Below are positions 35,101 to 43,983 of a stretch of DNA of 58,171 nucleotides, piece after piece. How positions within the stretch are numbered: the stretch's first letter is position 1; every line of letters begins with the position of its first letter. The translations under genes and the position numbers were made by a program. The stretch is from the NCBI GenBank assembly GCA_014762645.1, contig JABURP010000038.1, forward strand, positions 29,458-87,628, in the 5' to 3' direction. A model generated the notes under the pieces. It saw nothing but the letters and a program-made list of their open reading frames with translations, was not told where the DNA came from and searched no databases. The DNA comes from Crocinitomicaceae bacterium. Its GTDB lineage: Bacteria; Bacteroidota; Bacteroidia; Flavobacteriales_D; Crocinitomicaceae.

Positions 35101-37557
35101 GACATAATTTCCAAGGGTATCCAATCCAGTTGCATCTAAACCTATCCAATTCCCCTGAACAATATGAGATGATGCATTGTTTAACAGGATACCTGCTCCT
35201 CCTGTAGAATTATTACCCGATATTACATTTCCTGCACCTGCTGAACCAATCACACAGGTAGCAGCTGAACTTTCAATACGTATACCATTATTTGAATTTC
35301 CGACAGCAGCAGTTCCGGCATAATCTGTCCCTATATAATTCCCAATAATTGTAGTAAGCCCCGTTGTCAATTGAACTCTTATACCTTCCTGATTTCCCGA
35401 TACAATATTTGCTTCAGCTGCCGAAACTCCTCCAATTTGATTATTGGCATTTATGTTACTGTTAAACCAAATTCCATCTGGAGTAGAAGCTACGCCTATA
35501 GTACCAGAAGAATCCAATCCAATGAAATTTCCCTGAACAACAGTATTATTGGCTCCATAAAACCAAATGTTTGCTGTATTATTTCCAGAGATAATATTAC
35601 GTGTTTTAGGACCGGATGATCCACCAATTTGAATACCTCCTGAGTTATTCCCTAATTCGATACCATAAGCGTTTGGTGCTAACTGTGTTCCATCATACAT
35701 TACACCAATTTTGTTGTGTTGAATAACACCTGAACTGGCAGCATCTAGTCTAATTCCTGCTGAATTGTGATTTCCAATGACATTCCCTTCTAGGTATTTT
35801 GTTCCTCCTATAACATTAACTGTAGATTCATCAAGGATTCCAATATTCGTACTTACAGCGGATGTAAGGTTATTCATACCATCTGGAGCGATACCGATAA
35901 AATTGCCATAGATTAAATTACCTGAAGCACTAAGTGTAATATTATTTACTCCATTACCAGATATAACATTTCGTTGCCAGTGTTCTCCTCCCCCCACTTG
36001 ATTGCCATCATTTGAGATAAATATTCCATTTTGTCCATTAGGAACAGCAGCAAGCACAGCATCAAATCCAATATCACAACCAAAGACTTTACAATTGCTC
36101 ATGGAGATAGCAATACCATTATTATCAAACCCAGTGATTCGAAGACCTTGAACAATTGATCCGTTAACTCCACCAACTATACTGACTCCGGTTGTTAGCG
36201 TAGTTACGTTATTAATATTTATCGCTGGTTCACCTGGAGTAACTCCTGCAGTCAACGGCGCAGCAGGACCGGGCACAACAGAACCCTGTTGTGAAAAACC
36301 ATCTACAATATAATCTGAGGTTAATACATATCCTGCCGTTGGGGTAATAGCAAGTGGAGGGCCACCTGGAATATCAAATTCTACATAATTAATGGGGTCA
36401 AAACTTAAACTGAGTGCAGCTCCCAATGAACCTACCAGAACACCTCCGCCATTATTTACTACTCGAAGTTGCGTGAATTCACAAGCTCCGGCATCCGGCC
36501 TTCCAGTTGTTATGCCTCCAAATAAAATCCTTGGTGCACCTCGCAAATCTGTGGCTGCTATACCAGATGGGTTACCTTGATCAATAAATGTACTGCCGGA
36601 ATTGACAATCGTAAAATATTTCATGCCAAATCCATCTACCAAAACGGTATTTCTTAAGCCTGGAACAACACCTGTATGGTATTGATCCCCAGCTGTAGTC
36701 CAGCCTCCAAAATCTGATCCTGTATTTTGTTTAAATATGTTTCCTCCATTTGAGATAAAAGAGCAACATGTTGGTTCCATAAGTTGTTCTCCAACTCCAT
36801 TTCCTGCACCAGCATTATTTTGTAAATTCACGGTTGGCCCATTATCTGAAAATAACACCTGGCCCAATCCATTGGAAGATGTGTTTTCATAGAAGGTGTT
36901 ATTCATGACAGTTACCGTAGTATTTCCCTGGACATAAATTGCTCCACCATTATTTGTTGCATTGTTGCCCCAGAAAGTACAGTTTTGAATGAGGGTTTGT
37001 CCACTTCCAGCTACATGAATTGCACCTCCACTATCAGCTTTATTCTGGACAAAAGAACAATTTAAAATTTCAACATTCAAGCCTTGGGTCTCTATAGCAC
37101 CAGCAACCAGGCCCGAATTATCTATTCCATCAAAAAGGCAATGAACAATACGAACAGGTGCACCAGCGTTACCGGCAGATGAGAAAACATTAATGGCTCT
37201 AACACCTGGTGTACCATTGACAAAACCAACATTTTCAATACTGAAACCGGATGAATTTGTGATGTTAAAAAGACTTACTCCCGAACCCCAAGATGCAGAT
37301 GCTACGATTGAACAATGAGCAGCATGTGGTCCCATTAAGCGGACATTGGAAAGACCATCTACTGCAATTGGTGTTATAAGTTCAATGGTTCCTTTTACAT
37401 CTATGAGGACGGTGTCACCTGAATTGGCTACCTGAAACGCTCCTCGCAAGGTTCCCTGGCCTGAATCTCCTAAATCTTTTACTAAAATTACTTTCGCATA
37501 ACTCTCAACAGAGAGTACACATAAAGCAGTAATTAGTAGGTACTTCAGAGTTCTCAT
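29143..37557 (-). CDS. Giant beta-helix adhesin with CHU_C tail (T9SS cargo)
   Basis: I chose ATG at 37557 (MRTLKYLLITALCVLS), giving 2804 residues; a TTG at 37566 is the longest frame. The mature start (DSGQGTLRGAFQVANSGDT) and residues to ~340 form a pectate-lyase-like right-handed beta-helix. From about 370 to 2080 run about 25 helix repeats marked by N-x-I-G (NFIGLDSSGT, NYIGTDYAGT). Residues ~2230-2700 hold SprB-like and Ig-like repeats, and the last ~90 (SPNNDGTNDIWIIDG, RWGDKL) are a CHU_C type B sorting domain. It is predicted to be a large surface adhesin or passenger exported with the PorP/SprF protein encoded next. No polysaccharide-lyase active site is evident to me. Confidence 0.9.
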   Translation of the reverse strand: MRTLKYLLITALCVLSVESYAKVILVKDLGDSGQGTLRGAFQVANSGDTVLIDVKGTIELITPIAVDGLSNVRLMGPHAAHCSIVASASWGSGVSLFNITNSSGFSIENVGFVNGTPGVRAINVFSSAGNAGAPVRIVHCLFDGIDNSGLVAGAIETQGLNVEILNCSFVQNKADSGGAIHVAGSGQTLIQNCTFWGNNATNNGGAIYVQGNTTVTVMNNTFYENTSSNGLGQVLFSDNGPTVNLQNNAGAGNGVGEQLMEPTCCSFISNGGNIFKQNTGSDFGGWTTAGDQYHTGVVPGLRNTVLVDGFGMKYFTIVNSGSTFIDQGNPSGIAATDLRGAPRILFGGITTGRPDAGACEFTQLRVVNNGGGVLVGSLGAALSLSFDPINYVEFDIPGGPPLAITPTAGYVLTSDYIVDGFSQQGSVVPGPAAPLTAGVTPGEPAININNVTTLTTGVSIVGGVNGSIVQGLRITGFDNNGIAISMSNCKVFGCDIGFDAVLAAVPNGQNGIFISNDGNQVGGGEHWQRNVISGNGVNNITLSASGNLIYGNFIGIAPDGMNNLTSAVSTNIGILDESTVNVIGGTKYLEGNVIGNHNSAGIRLDAASSGVIQHNKIGVMYDGTQLAPNAYGIELGNNSGGIQIGGSSGPKTRNIISGNNTANIWFYGANNTVVQGNFIGLDSSGTIGVASTPDGIWFNSNINANNQIGGVSAAEANIVSGNQEGIRVQLTTGLTTIIGNYIGTDYAGTAAVGNSNNGIRIESSAATCVIGSAGAGNVISGNNSTGGAGILLNNASSHIVQGNWIGLDATGLDTLGNYVGIYLEACGTITIGGDIATGEGNIISGNLTEGIFISSSSSTTVYGNMIGTDVNGTAPLGNLNNGVLVVNGADTEIGGTATNSGNQICAHSGVGSAGIRLEGSGLGTKITTNRIGTTLNGMSPLPNETGIVVTNTHQVQIGGLSPLENYICASTVSGINVTSSNTVIDGNFIGVGVNNSLAGMGNLDGIYIEAASVMVGSSNTAYLNIIANNLEDGIEINTDLADNCMIDNCRIGVDGAGNAAGNAVYGIHITDADATQIGVLTPNHIVGSGTAGINVFGTADNTFIRQNYIGEISGSAAFQNGNGIELLNGPTGTQIGDVNLATGNTIINCVNDGIRMNSVTNTTILGNRIGLDSSDNAGPNNIGISALNSSSNSIGGSNSSSSAYNNIISNNTLEGIILDASNDNTIFGNFIGMSSDGLNPAGNATGIRLTNGADANLIGASSGNPNFRNVISGNSGSGIIIENSDTNQVKFNFIGPNNAGSPLNVQPIGVQVTMGASENEIGGDFDQAGNVIAGNVQTGVIIDNASNNSVLGNTVGLGSNQLNGVQLSGATCVNNTIGEVPPGTFGNVIMDNASYGVQISTGANNNVISANYIGINKATNMATAPAVQAVGVRFEADAGTDNYVGNDVSAGGNIISGNGTGIEIFGASNQFVYNNYIGTDTSGMTAVPNAIDGIMIRNGGSANAIGGSNPHQGNVISGNIIGVSIIEAGSSNNQVLGNTIGLNVAETASIPNTVGVRIDAGAQFNYVGLAGAGNENLISGNQTGVAILNTSNNNVQNNEIGPIVGNSFGIVIDGGSSHTIGGTAGEGNIISGNDSTGVVIISSTSNNLSSNNIGILADGQTPLGNLIGIYLNQATNNYIGNPALNEQNVISGNTWLGIGLENNSNGNFIRNNFLGTGASGNQVFGGTSNGVGIMIVGSDNNYIGGDWLAEEGNVICFSSDVGIRLDGATNTTISGNNIGLSKDNDSYLGNTMEGIYLENNSNGNTIGVSGNGFENVITDNNTTGIYIEGSSNNTIQNNFIGNDHLGGQGSVTNGVNDQQNGIALGPGASNNTVTGLNVISGNTNAGLGILGVGAESNTVAGNFFGVDLSGNVSYPNGIVNVYIGDSAKFNLIGGNTPSQKNIIGGDVPNMVIITDAGTDSNQVAGNFIGLGIDESTTYNSNFGVIIQTNAKKNVIGGGLPGEGNSITDFSFSGILIAAAQQNSILGNRIGIKPDGSPAPIDSAGVSLKGGDNTWIGAFLPGSDSMNVITNCNSGVEIATFGIANNTYGSVVGGNSIYNNTNQGIDINGDHTVLPIDTANNNVFANNGEIDRCEIISAWNCGSSGNTHIGFKFYASNMIAGYHIEVYKNPNPDPSGYGEGEIYLGDYIFNPGSPYDTIAIDLGQVLPVGTVITATITGVLGNTSEFSLQDTVTNPPVFNLPTTIDETCLGANDGQIEIIAPEAYYFSIDGFLTSTYGNEGDTLTGLLPGGYTVGAMYLNGCVLTQNVTLQAGPPLPFDYEVFPDTCGMGVGAVVFDTIPTNGAGGTGAYEYSYDSGTNYGGSISLGGLFADTLGLVLTDTTLGCYSSIVNVEITEVNDVVDETFYFSDFCPGNTAVYDSVATTGGWWDLGPGAGTATIDSLTGVLSNTTVGNSYDVIYTVGVCEEKDTITVTAANFDDPSFTYPDFCFGTTPTITTVTPGGTWSLTLGNGVIDTASGAIVGMPGQYGVVYTTQGTCAGIDTNYVQMLAQPNAPVINATQTIYCLDDTLEPLSTNADVNLTYEWYTDPALTNPVATGTTFTPLSIATGDNYIYLTSTDTNGCKSQADSVNYLSPDLSGMYAGPDMFVCMGSTIILEAFGGNSYYWEYSEQLVDDQTLSNPSAYINASEEFIVIITDVNGCAVTDTLDVVLLPQDSCYVETYNAFSPNNDGTNDIWIIDGIEGFPENQVYIYNRWGDKLKTLINYDNSTVFWDGTNNGNKPVPAGTYFYVVEVGGTRNQAGWVQVMK

Positions 37558-37698
37558 AAACAACAAGTAGTATTCTTAGCTATTGACGATAGCCGAACAT
37601 CCAACGTTGGTGTATCGCATAACTTATTTCATTCATACGCCTCTAATTTAACTATTTAAACGCTCAAAACTAAGGGAAAAGAAAATTCAAAAGGAAGT

Positions 37699-38223
37699 TC
37701 AATGGAAAATGACTTCTGTTGCACCGCCCATTCCGTATTCCACGTAAGGAGCATCATGATACTCCAGGGCAACTCCGTTCAGGTTTCTCAAATTATTCAG
37801 AAATTGATGGATTTCAGCTTTTAAGACACCTTCACCTTTACCATGAATGAGTACAATTCTTTTAGTATTATTTGCGATAGCTTTTTGTACAAAACCCCTA
37901 CAGATGTTCATTTGTTTAATGAGAATCTCATGGTTTGTCATATTTCGGTGATCATCTATCAACTCCTCTATATGCAAATCAATTTCAAAAGACTTCAGGA
38001 CATGCCCATCCTCTCTTAACTGGGCTTTGATCTTATCTTTTATTTCTTTAGCAAGCTCGATTTCGGAAAAGTTATAATCACCTTTGACCAAAACAAGTTC
38101 AGATTTCTGGTAGCTTCGTTCAAATCCAAATTCATCCTCAATAAGGACGTTGTTGCCATCAATTGTTTTGACAATACCTTTTATTGTATCTGCAATGACT
38201 GATACTTTATCGCCAGGATTCAT
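37699..38223 (-). CDS. Smr-domain protein (MutS2 C-terminus-like)
   Basis: A short N-terminal KOW/SH3-like segment (MNPGDKVSVIADTIKGIVKT) is followed by an acidic linker and a C-terminal Smr domain. The Smr signature is seen as EIDLHIEEL, then KRIVLIHGKGEGVLKAEI. Smr domains have nicking or RNA-binding activity. This small Bacteroidota form (DUF2027-like N-terminus plus Smr) lacks the MutS ATPase. The ATG at 38223 overlaps the stop of the site-2 protease by four bases (ATGA), so the two are translationally coupled. A TTG at 38235 is possible but less likely. Confidence 0.8.
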   Translation of the reverse strand: MNPGDKVSVIADTIKGIVKTIDGNNVLIEDEFGFERSYQKSELVLVKGDYNFSEIELAKEIKDKIKAQLREDGHVLKSFEIDLHIEELIDDHRNMTNHEILIKQMNICRGFVQKAIANNTKRIVLIHGKGEGVLKAEIHQFLNNLRNLNGVALEYHDAPYVEYGMGGATEVIFH

Positions 38224-39182
38224 TCTACTGACCAATAGGTTTCTATAATAACATCCAGGTTCAAATACAACAGCACCGAAGGCACGATAATCGCAGCTGC
38301 AAATAACAAGAACAGAAGGATTTGCTGAAATTTCTTCAGGTCTTTGATAATTTCGATTTTGAGCAACTGTCGCACCTGATCAACAATTAACTTCTCGTTC
38401 TCCCATAAGGACAAGTCATCAGGAATGATTTCTTTTATTTTGGGATTGTTCTCAAGAAAGATTCTTCGGATGGTCCAATATTCACGGTTTGACAGCTCCT
38501 GATACGGCTTCTTGTAATCAACATTGATCTCATCTAAATTTTCGTGAATTTTTTGATTTTTTTGAATACCTCTGACTTTTAACGACATGAAGAATCCAAA
38601 TATCATGATGATATAAATCTGTAAGAAGAAGCCTAATGCAATTAGCGCTAGTGAGCTAAATAAAGTAAAGTAAAGTTTAAACCTGGGGCTACTTGGAAAG
38701 AATAAAGCCTCAACAATATGTCCACCATCCAAAGGGTCAATAGGAAACAGGTTTAATAGATTGATGGATAAAAGAAGTAGCGACAATTCAAATAATAAAC
38801 CCAACTCATTTGCCTCAAGACAATAAATCATTCCAACCATCCCAAGAAGAATACCTGGTAATGGCCCCATTATGCTGATCCAGAATTTTTGTTTTTGAGA
38901 TACCTGAACCTTATCACCACTTACCATTGCACCAAAAATTGGAATGAATAGCATGTTAAGCGAACGGTAGCCAAATCGTTTCATCATGAAAAAATGACCC
39001 AATTCATGCAGTAACAGAATACCTGTTATCATTAAAATCAAAGCAATATCTTCAGAGAAAAGAAGTACAAAGACAGCAACAAACAACAACATAGAAAGAA
39101 TGGTCTTTACCCAACTCGACCTGTTGTCCTTCATCACAACTTCCGGTTTATTCGGAAATATATTATCGTCTCCTTCAAACAT
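38220..39182 (-). CDS. Site-2 protease-like M50 metallopeptidase
   Basis: The start at ATG 39182 avoids overlap with the divergent ABC gene at 39230; a longer frame reaches 39275. The 320-residue membrane protein has HELGH at 59-63 and NLFPIDPLDGG at 144-154, the zinc ligands of intramembrane M50 peptidases. No PDZ domain is seen. Such enzymes cleave membrane proteins, often to release transcription factors; the substrate is unknown. It is coupled by a four-base overlap to the Smr-domain gene downstream. Confidence 0.82.
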   Translation of the reverse strand: MFEGDDNIFPNKPEVVMKDNRSSWVKTILSMLLFVAVFVLLFSEDIALILMITGILLLHELGHFFMMKRFGYRSLNMLFIPIFGAMVSGDKVQVSQKQKFWISIMGPLPGILLGMVGMIYCLEANELGLLFELSLLLLSINLLNLFPIDPLDGGHIVEALFFPSSPRFKLYFTLFSSLALIALGFFLQIYIIMIFGFFMSLKVRGIQKNQKIHENLDEINVDYKKPYQELSNREYWTIRRIFLENNPKIKEIIPDDLSLWENEKLIVDQVRQLLKIEIIKDLKKFQQILLFLLFAAAIIVPSVLLYLNLDVIIETYWSVE

Positions 39183-39229
39183 TTCTACAAAATTACATAG
39201 ATTTTGGCAATTCTGGCTATTTTTAGCGG

Positions 39230-39883
39230 ATGCTTGTTGCAGAAGGAATATACAAAAGTTACGGCGATCTTCCAATTTTGAAAGGAATAGATTTAACGGT
39301 CGAAAAAAATGAAATAATATGTATTGTAGGAGCGTCCGGCGCAGGAAAAACTACGCTACTACAAATATTGGGAACATTGGATAAACCGGATCGTGGTAGT
39401 TTGCATCTTAACGGTGTGGATTTAATCTCGTTATCCGGTAAAAAACTTGCAGCATTTAGAAATCAGAAGTTAGGATTTATCTTTCAATTTCATCAGCTAC
39501 TACCTGAATTTACAGCGATAGAGAATGTAATCTTACCCGCTCTTATTGGTGATTTATCCAAAACGGAGTCCTTAAAGAAAGGACAAGAACTTCTAGATTT
39601 TTTGGGGCTGGGAGATCGGCTTGATCACAAGCCATCTGAGTTATCGGGAGGTGAACAGCAAAGAGTAGCTGTTGCGCGAGCGTTAATAAATTCCCCGGAA
39701 GTTATTTTTGCAGATGAGCCCTCTGGAAATCTTGATTCAAAAAATTCACAAGAATTGCACGAGCTATTTTTTCGGTTGAAGAAAGAGATGGGACAAACAT
39801 TTGTTATTGTAACGCATAATCCTGAGCTCGCCAATATGGCCGATAAAAAATACGAAATGAAGGACGGTATAATTGTGCGATAG
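39230..39883 (+). CDS. lolD: LolD-like ABC transporter ATP-binding protein
   Basis: A complete ABC ATPase of 217 residues with Walker A GASGAGKTT (34-42), Q-loop at Q86 (FQFHQLLPEF), signature LSGGEQQRVAVARAL (138-152) and Walker B VIFADEPSGNLD (158-169). The spacing and FQFHQLLPEF element match LolD/MacB-type ATPases, so its membrane partner would be a LolCE- or FtsX-like permease, which is not in this window. LolD powers lipoprotein release from the inner membrane. The gene stops at TAG and the next gene (DUF2400) starts in the following base, indicating an operon. Confidence 0.85.
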   Translation: MLVAEGIYKSYGDLPILKGIDLTVEKNEIICIVGASGAGKTTLLQILGTLDKPDRGSLHLNGVDLISLSGKKLAAFRNQKLGFIFQFHQLLPEFTAIENVILPALIGDLSKTESLKKGQELLDFLGLGDRLDHKPSELSGGEQQRVAVARALINSPEVIFADEPSGNLDSKNSQELHELFFRLKKEMGQTFVIVTHNPELANMADKKYEMKDGIIVR

Positions 39884-40636
39884 ATGACAATTACTGAAGT
39901 CAAAAATTTCCTGGATGAATCCGTTGAGAAGTACAATCACACTTCTTTTATTGAAGATGACCCTATTTCCATCCCCCATCAATTCAATAAAAAAGAAGAC
40001 ATTGAAATTATAGCTTTTATCGTGGCTATTATTGCCTGGGGCAATCGCAGATCCATTATTAAAAGTGGTAACACACTAATGGAAATAATGGAACATCAAC
40101 CGCATGCGTTTATTCTCAACTACTCGCCATTTGAATATGATTTTGTTCACCGAACATTCAACTCGGTTGACCTTGATTTCTTCTTTCGTTCGTTGAAGAA
40201 TATTTATGAAAACCATGGAGGGCTTGAAACGGTGTTTAATAAAAACTTATCGGCCCAGCAACGCATTGTACAGTTTAGAAATGTATTTTTGGAAGTACCA
40301 CATGAATCCAGAAGTCAAAAACATTTGGCCAACCCAATGAAGGGATCATCCGCCAAAAGAATAAACATGTATTTAAGATGGATGATACGAAAGGACAAAA
40401 AAGGAGTGGATTTTGGTTTATGGAAAGAGCACAAAATGTCTTCTCTATACGTTCCACTTGATGTACATACTGCTAATTCAGCCAGAGCTCTTGGCCTAAT
40501 TACCAGAAAGGCAAACGACTGGAAATCACTGGAAGAGCTAATGCAACATTTGCAGTCATTCTGCCCGGAAGATCCCTGTAAATATGATTACGCCTTATTT
40601 GGATTATCAGCTAACAAGGTTTTAACAAAATTTTAG
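39884..40636 (+). CDS. DUF2400 (TIGR02757) family protein
   Basis: The 250-residue product matches the TIGR02757/DUF2400 family by DDPISIPHQFNKKEDIEIIAF near the N-terminus, SSAKRINMYLRWMIRKDKKGV (about 155-175) and the late SLYVPLDVHTAN. The family is widespread in bacteria and resembles helix-hairpin-helix proteins in its SSAKRINMYLRWM part, so a nucleic-acid role is possible, but no function is established to my knowledge. It is cytoplasmic and directly abuts the LolD-like gene, implying co-transcription. The BatA-like gene follows 25 bp further on. Confidence 0.85.
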   Translation: MTITEVKNFLDESVEKYNHTSFIEDDPISIPHQFNKKEDIEIIAFIVAIIAWGNRRSIIKSGNTLMEIMEHQPHAFILNYSPFEYDFVHRTFNSVDLDFFFRSLKNIYENHGGLETVFNKNLSAQQRIVQFRNVFLEVPHESRSQKHLANPMKGSSAKRINMYLRWMIRKDKKGVDFGLWKEHKMSSLYVPLDVHTANSARALGLITRKANDWKSLEELMQHLQSFCPEDPCKYDYALFGLSANKVLTKF

Positions 40637-40661
40637 ATGTAAAATCACCATATTTGTTGCT

Positions 40662-42722
40662 ATGAATTTTGTCTACCCGAATTTTCTGTGGGCTTACTTT
40701 TTGATCGCAATTCCTATCATTATTCACCTTTTTAATTTTAGAAGGTACAGAACAGTCTATTTTTCACGGGTAAAATTCTTAAAAGAAGTAACCGAAGATT
40801 CACGTGCCGGTTCAAAACTTAAACACTTACTGGTCTTGGCAGCCAGGATACTCACCATAATCTGTTTAGTCACTGCATTTGCACAGCCGTTCATTCCCCT
40901 GGATGAATCTCAGAACACAGAGAACGTCACATCCATATATATAGACAATTCTTACAGCATGCAGGCCCAGGGTAAAGATGGCAACTTGCTCAACGAAGCC
41001 AAAAACAGGGCAATTGACCTGGTACGATCCCTCGACCAAAATGAAAAAATCAATCTGGTTACAACTGATTTACTATCTGTCCATCAACGTTTCTACTCTA
41101 AGTCAGATGTTGTTGATATGATTAAAGAAATTGACTTCTCCGCGAAATCAACTCCATTAAAAACAGTAATGAGCCTTCAAATTGATCTCATGAATGGACT
41201 CGAAGAAGAAGCCAATAATCGACTTTTTATTTTTAGTGATTTCCAGCAAACCAGCAACAATCTTGAGGGTTGGGCACAAGAAGAAGTGCCTACATTTTAT
41301 TACAAAGCTGTTCCAGAACAAAAAGGTAATGTTTATATAGATTCTGTATGGTTTATGACACCAGTACACCGCGTAAACACTCCTATTGATATACATTTCA
41401 GAATCTATAATAATTCAGATGATGAACAAATAGACCTTCCCGTTAATCTTAGCATTAACGGAAGTAATCCCGGTCCTAAAAGAATCACCATTCCTGCGAA
41501 TTCATTTGTGGATGATAAAATCACTTTTACAGATAGAGAACCTGGTATTCGATCGGGTGAATTGAGCATCAAAACAAGTCAATTATTCTTTGATGATGAG
41601 TTTTATTTTTCTTACGAGATTAAAGAAGAAGTTAAAATACTACTGATTACAGGCAAGGATGACCGAACAATTAATATAGAACAACTTTATGGCCTGGATT
41701 CCTATTATAACTGTCAAACCACTACCATTAGTAATGTTTCTCAGGAGGATTTTAACGGAAAGGAATTGATTGTACTTCAAAATGTAGATCAAATCCCATC
41801 AGGTATTAAAGACTTGTTGGATGATGCGCTTAAAAATGGTGCCTCCATTATGTTGATTCCAGGAAATGATCTGAAACTCAACAGCTGGAATCAATACATG
41901 TCCTCTCACAATTTACCGACCTTTATGAAAGCTGATTCAGTAAGATCATCTCTGAGTTATTTTAATTCAGCAGATCCACTTTACATTGGCGTATTTGAAG
42001 GTGATCCGGACAATTATAAATATGCAAAGGTGCATGCGGCTTATGATCTGTTTGTAGTTAATTCAAACAATTTTATCACACTGTTTGGAGTAAATGAAGG
42101 CAAGCCATATCTGTATTACTCCAAGCAATCTAATGGTAGAATTATTGTAATGGCTTCTCCACTGATGTTGCGCTATACTGATTTTCAAAATCACGCACTT
42201 TTTGCGGCTACAATGCTACGATTTGCTGAAACCGCCTCTTTTGAGAAGCCCCTGTATATGGAGATTGGCCAAATGTATAATTACCCATTGAATGTTGATA
42301 TTGACGAGAAAAACCCGATCCATCTTAAGAATGAGGAATTTAAAGTAGACGTAATACCACAGCTCATCAATACTAATTCTTCCCGCTCCATATCTTTTAA
42401 TCACCTGGAAGATAATATTTCACAAGCCGGAATATATGACTTGTCGAATGACGTGAATTTCAACGAAAAATTAGCGATTAATTTTAACCGAAACGAGTCT
42501 AAAACACAGCGATTTACAAAAGAAGAGATTGCCAACAATTTTACAGCTGCAGGCTGGGAAAATGCGCAGGAAATAGCTATTGATGAATCAGGAACAATAG
42601 AAATAAATGCGTTTAAAGCGAAAGAATACTGGAGAATTCTGCTAATTTTGGCACTGGTTTTTATAGCAGCAGAAATCCTTCTTTTGAAGTTGTGGAATTC
42701 AACCAATAAAACCAAAGGTTAG
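40662..42722 (+). CDS. BatA-like membrane protein with vWA-type domain
   Basis: The N-terminus ([20 protein letters not shown] followed by [11 protein letters not shown]) and the second helix (~55-78) match the aerotolerance BatA N-terminal region (TIGR02226). Residues ~85-230 resemble a von Willebrand A domain with DNSYSM in place of a DxSxS MIDAS motif. A long domain follows with an IELL-type helix near the C-terminus (~660-680), then a short basic tail. Such proteins are membrane-anchored with domains in the periplasm, in Bat-type envelope stress complexes of Bacteroidota. In many genomes this gene neighbours the degenerate dihydroorotase; here the next ATG is one base after its stop. Confidence 0.82.
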   Translation: MNFVYPNFLWAYFLIAIPIIIHLFNFRRYRTVYFSRVKFLKEVTEDSRAGSKLKHLLVLAARILTIICLVTAFAQPFIPLDESQNTENVTSIYIDNSYSMQAQGKDGNLLNEAKNRAIDLVRSLDQNEKINLVTTDLLSVHQRFYSKSDVVDMIKEIDFSAKSTPLKTVMSLQIDLMNGLEEEANNRLFIFSDFQQTSNNLEGWAQEEVPTFYYKAVPEQKGNVYIDSVWFMTPVHRVNTPIDIHFRIYNNSDDEQIDLPVNLSINGSNPGPKRITIPANSFVDDKITFTDREPGIRSGELSIKTSQLFFDDEFYFSYEIKEEVKILLITGKDDRTINIEQLYGLDSYYNCQTTTISNVSQEDFNGKELIVLQNVDQIPSGIKDLLDDALKNGASIMLIPGNDLKLNSWNQYMSSHNLPTFMKADSVRSSLSYFNSADPLYIGVFEGDPDNYKYAKVHAAYDLFVVNSNNFITLFGVNEGKPYLYYSKQSNGRIIVMASPLMLRYTDFQNHALFAATMLRFAETASFEKPLYMEIGQMYNYPLNVDIDEKNPIHLKNEEFKVDVIPQLINTNSSRSISFNHLEDNISQAGIYDLSNDVNFNEKLAINFNRNESKTQRFTKEEIANNFTAAGWENAQEIAIDESGTIEINAFKAKEYWRILLILALVFIAAEILLLKLWNSTNKTKG

Positions 42723-42723
42723 A

Positions 42724-43983
42724 ATGAAGATTCTTATAAAGTCTTGTAAAATTATTTCTCCGGACTCTCCTCATCACGGTAAAACAAAAGATATTCTTAT
42801 TCATGATGGTGTCATTGAAAAGATTGGTGACTCATTAAAGGAGAAAGTGGACGAAACAGTTTCCCACTCCAATATGCACGCTTCTATTGGATGGTATGAC
42901 TCTCGCGTTAATTTTTGCGACCCGGGTTATGAAATTAAAGAAGACCTGATTACCGGGTTAAAAGCAGCAGAAGCTGGCGGAATGACAGCTGTTTCTGTAA
43001 CACCAAACACTGAACCTACACTCAGTAATAAATCTCAGATAGAGTACATTTTGAACAACTCTTCTTTCTCTCCGGTGGATATTTATCCGTTTGGATCAAT
43101 CACCGCAGGGTTAAAGGGAAAAGAACTTTCAGAAATGTATGATATGTCACGTGCAGGTGCCATTGCATTTTCTGATGACAAAGCAGATATTTCTGCCGGG
43201 ATAATGTACAGGGCCCTACTCTATTCAAAGAATTTTAACGGATTAATTGTGAGCTTCCCTTTTGATCAATCATTGTTCGGTTTGGGGCAAGTGAATGAAG
43301 GTGAAGTTAGTGTTAGGACCGGTCTTAAAGCCATTCCTTCCATATCTGAATTCATACGAATTGAGCGTGATCTTGCCTTATTAAAATACACGGAGGGACG
43401 CCTCCATATATCGGGAGTATCTACCAAAGAAAGTGTACAACTCATACGGGAAGCAAAAGCCGCAGGCTTGAATGTAACAGCAGATGCTTTCGTACACAAC
43501 CTCGTATATAATGAAGGAGGACTGCTGGAGTTTGACGTAAATCTGAAAGTGTTGCCTCCACTGCGTTCAGAAGAAGATCGATTGGCGCTCGTTGAAGGTG
43601 TTAAAGACGGCACCATTGATGTTATTTGCTCAGATCACAGCCCTGAAAACACGGAAAGTAAAGATGTTGAGTTTGATCGATCGGCCTACGGAATAATTGG
43701 AACCCAGACATTGTTTCCATTACTTAATAAAGTTGGCGAACTCAGTCTGGACCAAAAAATTGCGGCGATATCAACCAAACCAAGAGCAATATTTGACTTG
43801 CCTAAACCTGAATTTAAAGAAGGCGAGCTAGCCAATCTTACCTTGTTTGATCCAGATGACACCTGGACCTTTTCAGAAGAAGATATAGCCTCTAAAGCAA
43901 AAAATACTCCTTTAGTCGGAGTTGAGCTCAAAGGTAAAGTACTTGGATTGTTGAATAACGGACTCTTATCAGTACTTGAGTAA
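42724..43983 (+). CDS. Dihydroorotase-like protein with degenerate metal site
   Basis: An amidohydrolase of the dihydroorotase (PyrC) type, 419 residues. The usual DxHxH at the N-terminus is replaced: WYDSRVNF has Arg61 and Asn63 instead of the two metal His. The HVST His is also replaced by Gly231 (HISGVST). H258 (FVHNL) and D304-H305 (CSDHSP) are kept. Related Flavobacteria proteins annotated as dihydroorotase show the same kind of loss. It may be catalytically weak or a non-catalytic partner of aspartate transcarbamoylase, as for some PyrC' proteins. The ATG follows the BatA-like stop by one base, and its stop overlaps the methyltransferase start by one base. Confidence 0.8.
   Translation: MKILIKSCKIISPDSPHHGKTKDILIHDGVIEKIGDSLKEKVDETVSHSNMHASIGWYDSRVNFCDPGYEIKEDLITGLKAAEAGGMTAVSVTPNTEPTLSNKSQIEYILNNSSFSPVDIYPFGSITAGLKGKELSEMYDMSRAGAIAFSDDKADISAGIMYRALLYSKNFNGLIVSFPFDQSLFGLGQVNEGEVSVRTGLKAIPSISEFIRIERDLALLKYTEGRLHISGVSTKESVQLIREAKAAGLNVTADAFVHNLVYNEGGLLEFDVNLKVLPPLRSEEDRLALVEGVKDGTIDVICSDHSPENTESKDVEFDRSAYGIIGTQTLFPLLNKVGELSLDQKIAAISTKPRAIFDLPKPEFKEGELANLTLFDPDDTWTFSEEDIASKAKNTPLVGVELKGKVLGLLNNGLLSVLE

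Noticed and set aside
29143-37557. Short repeats in the giant gene as CRISPR or satellite DNA
   Set aside because: They follow codon phase and give N-x-I-G protein repeats; identity is at protein level.
38224-39275. Long start of the M50 peptidase overlapping the LolD-like gene
   Set aside because: The ATG at 39182 removes the overlap and keeps the whole membrane domain and HELGH motif.
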